Positions 1 through 4,222 of a stretch of 10,073 bases of DNA are shown one piece after another. The first letter of the stretch is position 1; each line of letters begins with the position of its first letter. The notes under the pieces are model-generated. The model was not told where the DNA came from and searched no databases. It saw nothing but the letters and a program-made list of their open reading frames with translations. The translations under genes were made by a program, and so were the position numbers. Origin of the DNA: Thiodiazotropha sp037382065. Lineage in GTDB: Bacteria; Pseudomonadota; Gammaproteobacteria; Chromatiales; Chromatiaceae. The stretch is taken from NCBI GenBank assembly GCA_037382065.1, contig JARRQF010000135.1, positions 1 to 10,073 on the forward strand, in the 5' to 3' direction.

Positions 1-134
1 ATTGAACTTAAAGCGGCTGGACTGTCGTTTTCGCTTGCGGAGTCTGTGTCATCCAATCATTCACTTGATTGTTACGGACGTTGAAGCAAGAAGCCTCGCC
101 CAAAGCAACTTGTTGCGCCAGGCGGGGAGTAGTC
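1..134 (+). pseudogene. TnpB (IS200/IS605 OrfB) C-terminal remnant, truncated by window edge
   Basis: Reading from base 1 gives a tail containing LKAAGLS and ending at a TGA at 82-84. The LKAAG motif followed by a serine-rich tail resembles the extreme C-terminus of TnpB proteins, the RNA-guided nucleases carried by IS200/IS605 elements. From about 74 the next frame continues with EARSLAQSNLLRQAGSSH, which resembles the usual last residues of such proteins running into the right end of the element, so a one-base frameshift probably separates the two parts. The body of the gene would lie left of the window. The assignment comes from remembered family style, not a search. If the gene is intact upstream, only its last residues are altered and it could still be functional. 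Confidence 0.5.
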
Positions 135-135
135 A
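94..135 (+). mobile_element. Right end of an IS200/IS605-type element, hairpin plus GTCAC terminus
   Basis: CCTCGCC (94-100) can pair with GGCGGGG (121-127) with one G-T wobble, and inside it GCAAC (105-109) faces GTTGC (112-116). The segment ends GGGGAGTAGTCAC at 135. A subterminal palindrome followed by GTCAC or GTCAA is typical of the right end of IS200/IS605 elements. In active elements it is also the 3' part of the omega/reRNA that guides TnpB, with the guide taken from the flanking DNA. Here the flank begins exactly with the stop codon of the response-regulator gene read on the other strand. Whether an RNA is made is unknown. Confidence 0.5.
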
Positions 136-543
136 CTATTCCCAGAGAGCTAGAATAGTGGTTATGGCTTGCGTGAACTCTTCAAAGGAGTGGGGCTTTA
201 CAATATAGTCATCAACATCATATTCAAAAGCGGCAGCTCGGTCTTTGGGTTCATTGGAAGAAGTGAGAACAATAATTCGTTGGGCCTTCAAGGCAGGATC
301 GCTACGTAGTTTATGTAAAAATTCGATACCGCTCATCTTGGGTAGATTGAGGTCCAGAATAATCAGGCTGGGAGAGATTGTTTTCATCCCATTCCTGCCA
401 TGTAACATGTCGAGCGCCTCAAGACCGGTTCTCGCAATATAAAGTGGATTGTGAATCTCATTCTTTTCTATGACGCGCTGGACCGTCATAATATCGACCC
501 GATCATCTTCGATCAGTAGTATTATTTCATTGCTTTTCAACAT
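136..543 (-). CDS. Single-domain response regulator (Rcp1/CheY-like receiver)
   Basis: The 135-residue protein is a stand-alone receiver domain with no output domain. The acidic pocket is E12-D13-D14, the phospho-acceptor is D64 in IILDLNLPKMSG, the switch threonine is T94 in IVLTSSN, and the conserved lysine is K116 in YIVKPHSF. The HNPLYIARTGLEALDMLHG stretch and the LxxALW end resemble Rcp1-type receivers, which take phosphate from a bacteriophytochrome-like or other sensor kinase and relay it by protein contact. Such genes usually sit directly downstream of their kinase; here the upstream neighbour is a broken TnpB. The C-terminus stops at LALWE, a few residues shorter than I expect for the family, exactly where the IS right end begins. 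The start at 543 follows a weak ribosome site. The native promoter and partner kinase may have been removed by rearrangement, so an orphan regulator is likely. Confidence 0.9.
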   Translation of the reverse strand: MLKSNEIILLIEDDRVDIMTVQRVIEKNEIHNPLYIARTGLEALDMLHGRNGMKTISPSLIILDLNLPKMSGIEFLHKLRSDPALKAQRIIVLTSSNEPKDRAAAFEYDVDDYIVKPHSFEEFTQAITTILALWE

Positions 544-572
544 AACTGGTTACCCAGGAAAAAACGGCGACT

Positions 573-763
573 CCTACAGCGCTCACTGAACTTCGTTTTA
601 CGCGACATAGCTCGCTGATATCGGGCAGAGCGTTCTTGATGTTTCTAAAACGATTGAGCGGTTCAATGTGGCTGCCATCGCTTAAAGTGGTGAAGCGACA
701 CATAACGCGTGATTGCTCACCATTGGGCTGTAGTTCGTATTTGAATGCTTGCAAACGCTTCAT
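573..763 (-). pseudogene. TnpB (IS200/IS605 OrfB) remnant, internally deleted and frameshifted
   Basis: On the minus strand, MKRLQAFKYELQPNGEQ starting at 763 is the N-terminus characteristic of one TnpB subgroup and runs to MCRF (about 692). It is joined directly to TLSDGSHIEPLNRFRN (about 688-641), a block that in full-length TnpB lies well over 100 residues further in, so the middle has been deleted. After this the open frame no longer matches, but the neighbouring frame gives ARYQRAMSRKTKFSERC (down to about 573), the next conserved TnpB block, so a frameshift follows the deletion. Homology stops there, about 30 bases before the response-regulator start. The RuvC catalytic region is absent, so this cannot be a nuclease. 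Orientation is opposite to the remnant at 1-134, so these are two different copies or one rearranged copy. Confidence 0.75.
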
Positions 764-846
764 GCCTAAATCATACAAGGAAAGGCCAGACTTGAAAAAG
801 CGAGAAGGATGTCAAATGGCGCAAAAGAGGTGCATTACGTCTCCTG

Positions 847-1500
847 ATGGTCATACTAGTTATTGTGGTTGGTGTGGTTCTGCTGCTTCGTTTTGTAGAC
901 CCACCGACTTGGTCCTGGAAGCTACAAAGAGAGTTCAATCCTCCGGCTGGCTATCCCAAACAACCCCGACACCATTGGCTAGAGCTGGATCAGATTGCAC
1001 CTGCAGTTCTGCTTGCGGTTATCGCCTCTGAAGATCAACGATTTCCAAATCACCACGGAATCGATTTTGATGCAATTTATAAAGCTGTTGAAGGCGCTGT
1101 CAGGGGGAGGCGTTTACGCGGTGCCAGCACCCTGACACAACAGACAGCCAAGAATCTTTTTCTCTGGTCTCGAAGAGACTTCAGTCGGAAATTTATGGAA
1201 GTCGGTTTAGCTCTTTTACTGGAGCTCATTTGGGATAAACATAGGATTCTTGAGGTATATCTGAATATTGTTGAGTTTGGTCCAGGAATTTATGGCATTG
1301 AGGCAGCTAGCGAATACTGGTATCACCAATCGGCGGATAGCATCACTGAGCGTCAGGCAGCACGGCTTGCGGCTGTACTTCCCAGTCCCTGGAAGTATCG
1401 TGCCGAACCTGCAACGCCTTATGTCGCTGAACGTGCTCGTTGGATCGAGCAACAGATGGATCAGTTGGGATATGCCTGGTTGGCCCCGATGGGTGATTGA
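847..1500 (+). CDS. mtgA: Monofunctional biosynthetic peptidoglycan transglycosylase MtgA
   Basis: This GT51-family enzyme polymerises lipid II into glycan strands on the periplasmic face of the inner membrane. Residues 2-15 form a membrane anchor leading into RFVDPPT, typical of MtgA. The family motifs follow in order: ASEDQRFPNHHGID with catalytic E62; RGASTLTQQTAKNLFL (91-106); RKFMEVGLALLLE with the second glutamate E118; and RILEVYLNIVEFGPGIYGIEAAS (133-155). The 217-residue length is slightly below the roughly 230-245 usual for MtgA. The shortfall is at the N-terminus: codons 814-846, in frame but without any ATG, GTG or TTG, spell KWRKRGALRLL, the basic leader expected before the anchor. 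The chosen ATG has GAGGTG (827-832) as a distant ribosome site. A better site, GAGAAGGA (802-809), serves the ATG at 816, which is in another frame. The 5' end is probably damaged; the catalytic domain looks intact. Confidence 0.9.
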   Translation: MVILVIVVGVVLLLRFVDPPTWSWKLQREFNPPAGYPKQPRHHWLELDQIAPAVLLAVIASEDQRFPNHHGIDFDAIYKAVEGAVRGRRLRGASTLTQQTAKNLFLWSRRDFSRKFMEVGLALLLELIWDKHRILEVYLNIVEFGPGIYGIEAASEYWYHQSADSITERQAARLAAVLPSPWKYRAEPATPYVAERARWIEQQMDQLGYAWLAPMGD

Positions 1501-1531
1501 ACCTAAAAAAATCAGTTGACCGCTCCCTTCT
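1498..1531 (+). repeat. Dispersed short repeat, CCTAAAAA-ATCAGTTGA family, copy 1
   Basis: The motif AACCTAAAAAAATCAGTTGA followed by CCGCTCCCTTCT starts on the mtgA stop codon. Related copies occur at 4090-4119 and in tandem at 7638-7690. Position and spacing suggest a dispersed intergenic repeat, not a gene-specific control site. Confidence 0.6.
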
Positions 1532-1583
1532 AATAGCAGGTTTCTGATTTTGAAGAAAATAGCTTCAATCCTATTCCTACAGA

Positions 1584-1601
1584 TTTGGCCTGCATTTTGC
1601 T
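1584..1601 (+). promoter_or_regulatory. Candidate sigma-54 (RpoN) -24/-12 promoter for the MotA/MotB-like operon
   Basis: TTGGCCTGCATTTTGCT has the GG (1587-1588) and GC (1599-1600) dinucleotides exactly ten bases apart, as sigma-54 promoters require. It has a full TTGGC at -24 and a full TTGCT at -12; the mismatches to the TGGCACG-N4-TTGCW consensus are in the ACG part. Transcription would start near 1611, giving a leader of about 46 bases before the TTG start at 1658. Sigma-54 promoters need an enhancer-binding activator; no activator site is identified here. Single matches can arise by chance, but position and strand suit the downstream operon. Confidence 0.5.
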
Positions 1602-1618
1602 GCCTGTTTTGTGATGAT

Positions 1619-1645
1619 CTGTAACGCGTTGATTGATGGTTACAG
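1619..1645 (+). promoter_or_regulatory. Inverted repeat in the leader of the MotA-like gene
   Basis: CTGTAAC (1619-1625) and GTTACAG (1639-1645) are perfect 7-base inverted repeats with a 13-base spacer. The right arm overlaps the only visible ribosome-binding sequence, CAGG (1643-1646), before the TTG start at 1658. It could be an operator or an RNA hairpin that limits translation; function is inferred from position only. Confidence 0.35.
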
Positions 1646-1657
1646 GCTGCTTTTACA

Positions 1658-2479
1658 TTGATTGGGAGAATGGCATTGGGCGCTTATATCTGGATCGGGA
1701 TGCTGTCAACCTCTGTTGTGCTTTCTGTCACGATACAGCTAATGGCACCAGGGTCGGGGCTGATTGCTATCGTTGCGGGGCTTTTCTTAGTAATTGGTGG
1801 GACTTTACTCACTGTGATCATGAGTCATTCATTGTTATCACTTATCGCATTGTGGCATTTATTCCGTGATTTCCGGCAACTGGATACAGAGCAGAATGAA
1901 GGGGGAGATGAGTCTTTGCATCGTTTTCTGCAAGCGGCAAACTTTTTCCGCCGCGGTGAAATTCGGCCGGCCGAAGCCATCGTTCAGCAGATATCAGAGC
2001 CACTCTTGCGTCGGGGAGCACAATTGGTTCTTGATGGCTTTCCTCGGGATCAAGTCAACCTTACTCTGCAACGTCAAATCGCTGAAGAGAGGGATCATTT
2101 GCGACAGCCAGCCGATATGCTGCGTGCCATGAGTGGCTATGCCCCAGCATTTGGCATGCTTGGCACCTTACTTGGTCTGGTGCAGATGTTATTTGGCCTG
2201 GGGTCAGGGGATATGGCCTCTATTGGCGCGGCTATGGGATTCGCTATGCTCACAACGGTATACGGCCTTGTACTGGCTAACCTAATGTTAAAGCCGCTGG
2301 CAAGTAAGCTTGAACAACGTGGCAGACGTCTGATTACCTGCCGTGTCGCATACCTTCAGGCGGTGATAATGCTTTATGACAAGCAGCATAGTGAATTGAT
2401 TAGGGAGATGGTGAGCGAAGCTAACACTAAGCCGACTGTTCAGCAGGCAGTGGTTCAATTGCAGTTGGTTGCATCGTAG
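1658..2479 (+). CDS. MotA/TolQ/ExbB-family proton channel protein (MotA-like)
   Basis: This inner-membrane subunit should form an ion channel with the MotB-like protein encoded immediately downstream. Four membrane segments can be drawn: about 8-30, 34-66 (with the MotA signature LFLVIGGTLLTVI), 160-181 and 186-212. The large segment 67-155 between the second and third lies in the cytoplasm, as in MotA. The third begins YAPAFGMLGTLLGLVQML, including the proline and GTLLG pattern of MotA; the fourth carries TTVYGLVLANLMLKPLASKLE, matching the family. The 273-residue length fits MotA and is much shorter than Zorya ZorA proteins with long tails. The start is TTG at 1658, which includes residues before the first membrane segment; ATG at 1670 is the alternative but has no spaced ribosome site. 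Its stop overlaps the next start by one base, so the two are translationally coupled. Flagellar stator or another ion-driven envelope system cannot be decided from context. Confidence 0.85.
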   Translation: MIGRMALGAYIWIGMLSTSVVLSVTIQLMAPGSGLIAIVAGLFLVIGGTLLTVIMSHSLLSLIALWHLFRDFRQLDTEQNEGGDESLHRFLQAANFFRRGEIRPAEAIVQQISEPLLRRGAQLVLDGFPRDQVNLTLQRQIAEERDHLRQPADMLRAMSGYAPAFGMLGTLLGLVQMLFGLGSGDMASIGAAMGFAMLTTVYGLVLANLMLKPLASKLEQRGRRLITCRVAYLQAVIMLYDKQHSELIREMVSEANTKPTVQQAVVQLQLVAS

Positions 2480-3351
2480 TGACAAGCAACTTATATGGTA
2501 AAGAAGTATTGGATACCAATATTTGGTATGCCTGGGAAGCAGAGACATCAGACACAAGCTGGTTATTAACCTATGTGGATGTGCTGAGTGTTATTCTGGC
2601 CATGCTGGTGATTCTGCTTGGTCAGGCAGCCGTCCAACAGTCACAACCATTGGAAGAGGATCGTTTTCTCGGTGGTGTTTCGGTACAACTTCTATCAAAT
2701 AGACAGGAGGCCGTGCTGCCTCAGGCTCTCCTAAAGGAGCAGGCTCTCCTAAAGGAGCAGGCTCTCCTAAAGGAGCAGGTTCTCCCAAAGGAGCAGGTTC
2801 TCCCAAAGGAGCAGGTTCTCCCAAAGGAGCAGGCCCTCCCAAAGGAACAGGTCCTTCCAAAGGAGCAGGCCCTCCCAAAGGAACAGGTTCAGCTACCACA
2901 ACCCCTGGCTGATGATTCAGCGGAGTCCCGACTGGTGGATGCCATTGAGGCTCGGTTTCAGGGTGAAGTAAGAGTTGTGCGGCGAGAGCATGGTATCTCA
3001 CTTGATATTGCTGATGTTATTTTATTTCACTCAGGTGAGGCAGCCCTGCGCCCAGAAGCTCAACCTGTTTTAGGTCGTCTTGCTGAGACGCTTCAAGAGA
3101 TTGGTGAAGCAAATATTGCAGTTGAGGGACATACTGATGATCGTCCAGTCAAAGGCGGACGGTTTCAATCTAATTGGGATTTGGCAGCAGCAAGAGCCAA
3201 TGCTGTCACCCGTTTTTTGCTGGAGCAGGGTTTTCCGCCAAAGTATCTTCGTTCGATCAGTTTTGCTGACACCCAACCAGTTGCTGATAACAGTAGCGCG
3301 GCAGGGCGTGCGAAAAATCGCCGGGTTAATCTGCGGGTAGATTTTTTGTGA
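2479..3351 (+). CDS. MotB-like OmpA-family protein with hexapeptide-repeat linker
   Basis: This is the partner of the MotA-like channel. It has a short cytoplasmic N-terminus and one membrane segment, about 28-50, containing D34 in TYVDVLSVILAML, placed like the proton-accepting Asp32 of E. coli MotB. A periplasmic linker follows, then an OmpA-type peptidoglycan-binding domain (about 172-290). Domain markers are ILFHSGEAALRPEAQPVL, VEGHTDDRPV (215-224), SNWDLAAARANAVTRFL (231-247) and NRRVNLRV. Residues 83-136 of the linker are nine copies of a hexapeptide, ALLKEQ, VLPKEQ or ALPKEQ, charged and probably extended or helical. The start is GTG in TAGTG, overlapping the MotA-like stop codon by one base. 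The family normally anchors a stator to the wall; the repeat array would set the reach from membrane to wall. The repeat region is the unusual feature. Confidence 0.85.
   Translation: MTSNLYGKEVLDTNIWYAWEAETSDTSWLLTYVDVLSVILAMLVILLGQAAVQQSQPLEEDRFLGGVSVQLLSNRQEAVLPQALLKEQALLKEQALLKEQVLPKEQVLPKEQVLPKEQALPKEQVLPKEQALPKEQVQLPQPLADDSAESRLVDAIEARFQGEVRVVRREHGISLDIADVILFHSGEAALRPEAQPVLGRLAETLQEIGEANIAVEGHTDDRPVKGGRFQSNWDLAAARANAVTRFLLEQGFPPKYLRSISFADTQPVADNSSAAGRAKNRRVNLRVDFL
2725..2886 (+). repeat. 18-bp tandem repeat, nine in-frame copies
   Basis: Nine head-to-tail 18-base units encode the hexapeptide array. Units 1-3 are identical (GCTCTCCTAAAGGAGCAG), units 4-6 are identical (GTTCTCCCAAAGGAGCAG), and units 7 and 9 are identical with GGAACAG; unit 8 is intermediate. 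Most units hold a small CTCC/GGAG inverted repeat, and seven contain AAGGAG, an internal ribosome-site look-alike. Block-wise identity indicates recent duplication, so copy number probably differs between strains, always in frame. Confidence 0.95.
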
Positions 3352-3382
3352 GCAGAGTGAATCTAGAATTCGCTGTGGATAC

Positions 3383-3450
3383 TAGCGTGGTGCTTCATAC
3401 CAATTGACGATGATAGCAAGACGCTAAGCGGCGTGCGCCGCCGGGAGGGG
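3383..3450 (+). repeat. MITE-like palindromic element, left-half copy
   Basis: The start TAGCGTGGTGCTTCATAC matches the end of the complete element at 8277-8458. The following CAATTGACGATGATAGC and GACGCTAAGCGG then track the copy at 9951. The match ends at CCGCCGGGAGGGG, just before the terminator hairpin; no right arm is present, so the copy is truncated. Confidence 0.75.
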
Positions 3451-3487
3451 AAGGGGCCACACATAGTAATGTGGCCCCTTTGCTTTG
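3451..3487 (+). terminator. Strong hairpin, probable terminator of the MotA/MotB-like operon
   Basis: AAGGGGCCACA (3451-3461) pairs perfectly with TGTGGCCCCTT (3470-3480) around an 8-base loop, followed by TTTGCTTT on the plus strand. It lies 100 bases after the MotB-like stop and between convergent genes. The T-run is interrupted. On the minus strand no T-run follows the hairpin, so it suits the plus-strand operon better than the cold-shock gene. Confidence 0.7.
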
Positions 3488-3545
3488 GCTGACCTAAGAG
3501 CCAGCTAATGCTTCATTCAGTTTGGGATTTTTAGAGATGAAGAAT

Positions 3546-3755
3546 TTACAGAGGTACTACATTATCGGCCTGAGGACCTTTTTTGCCCTCAACTTCGGTA
3601 AATTCGACTTTCTGGCCATCATCTAAAGAACGGTGGCCTTCTCCGACAATTGCACGAAAATGGACAAAAAGGTCTTTGCCCCCTTCGCGTTCGATAAAAC
3701 CAAAACCCTTAGCGCTGTCGAACCACTTGACGGTTCCGGTTTGTCTTTCTGACAT
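3546..3755 (-). CDS. CspA-family cold-shock protein
   Basis: The 69-residue protein is a single OB-fold cold-shock domain that binds single-stranded RNA and DNA and melts RNA structure. TGTVKWFDSAKGFGFIEREGG (7-27) holds RNP1 as KGFGFI, and DLFVHFRAI (28-36) holds RNP2 as LFVHF; the protein ends in GPQADNVVPL, typical of the family. Length matches the usual 66-72 residues. The start at 3755 has GAGG (3765-3768) nine bases upstream. The nearest plausible promoter is about 150 bases away, giving a long leader like those of cold-inducible csp mRNAs. Which paralogue it is, and whether it responds to cold, cannot be told from sequence; csp genes are usually multicopy. The two helicase genes upstream on the same strand fit a shared RNA-remodelling theme. 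Confidence 0.95.
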   Translation of the reverse strand: MSERQTGTVKWFDSAKGFGFIEREGGKDLFVHFRAIVGEGHRSLDDGQKVEFTEVEGKKGPQADNVVPL

Positions 3756-3942
3756 CTGTAAATACCTCGAAAATTTTCTAATATATCTGTTTCAATGAGC
3801 AAGTCATTCTTACGAGACTTAGTATGAGCCTTCAAAAAACCAGTTCGGAGTATCTCAATGAAACAGCGAAAATTCTGGTATTCAAGGCAGGACTAAGAGC
3901 ACGCAGATAGTCAAGATATATCGCTCCATTAGGAAATGCAAA
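3756..3942 (-). promoter_or_regulatory. Possible promoter and long 5' leader of the cold-shock gene
   Basis: Reading the minus strand, TTTGCA (3937-3942) and TATATC (3915-3920) are 16 bases apart and each match four of six bases of the sigma-70 consensus. Transcription would begin near 3908, leaving a leader of about 150 bases before the start codon, close to the roughly 160-base leader of E. coli cspA, which acts as a thermosensor. No cold-box sequence was recognised. The boxes are weak, so this is a suggestion. Confidence 0.3.
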
Positions 3943-4210
3943 CTCGAGTGTGGCCTGTTTGTTTTTTTGTTTACTAATAACTCTTATTATATTAATAATA
4001 ACAATGGTTTATCCAGAGTTGAACAGAACTCAAAAATAAAGCATTTGTGGTTTCGGTCTGGGTGCTTTTACTGCCTGCCGATGCTTACTCCTAACAACAT
4101 CAGTTGATTACTCCCTTCTGAGACCAATTTGCTAATTTTTTAAAAAACTATTCGATGTCGATACCAACCTCGCCACTCCCTGGCAAGATATATTGCGCTA
4201 GGGGAGGCTA
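3943..4210. other. AT-rich spacer between the cold-shock gene and rhlE
   Basis: No gene is visible between 3756 and 4210. Besides the putative cold-shock leader the spacer has an AT-only inverted repeat, TTATTAT (3984-3990) and ATAATAA (3995-4001) around ATTA; a short-repeat copy at 4090-4119; and TTTTTTAAAAAA near 4137-4148. The AT-rich block at 3959-4004 could be an upstream promoter element or a nucleoid-protein site. Nothing decisive is seen. Confidence 0.4.
4090..4119 (+). repeat. Dispersed short repeat, CCTAA-ATCAGTTGA family, diverged copy
   Basis: CCTAACAACATCAGTTGA followed by TTACTCCCTTCT aligns with the copy at 1498-1531 across both the A-rich/TCAGTTGA core and the CTCCCTTCT tail, with a few substitutions. 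No coding role. Confidence 0.5.
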
Positions 4211-4222
4211 TTATCCTCCTAG
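4197..4222 (-). terminator. Weak hairpin over the rhlE stop codon
   Basis: CTAGGGGAGG (4198-4207) can pair with CCTCCTAG (4215-4222) with two bulged G residues and a 7-base loop that contains the rhlE stop codon. No T-run follows on the minus strand, so it may be a mRNA 3'-end stabiliser and not a true intrinsic terminator. Confidence 0.25.

Noticed and set aside
636..1031. Plus-strand open frame across the TnpB remnant into mtgA
   Set aside because: No recognisable protein; it runs antisense to the TnpB remnant and out of frame with the clearly conserved mtgA. The good ribosome site before ATG816 is explained as an IS end motif.
2725..2886. CRISPR array
   Set aside because: The 18-bp units are contiguous without spacers and lie in frame within a coding gene; no cas genes are present.
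2591..3001. Minus-strand open frame rich in PLGEPA repeats opposite the MotB-like gene
   Set aside because: It is the shadow of the 18-bp tandem repeat, which has no stop in this frame; there is no ribosome site and the plus strand encodes clear MotB/OmpA motifs.
1658..3351. Zorya-type anti-phage defence (ZorA/ZorB plus helicase)
   Set aside because: The MotA-like protein is short and lacks the long ZorA tail, no ZorC-like gene follows, and the helicases are ordinary RhlE and DeaD on the opposite strand.
3623..3835. Minus-strand open frame overlapping the cold-shock gene
   Set aside because: Out-of-frame shadow of the cold-shock gene and its leader, with no family resemblance.
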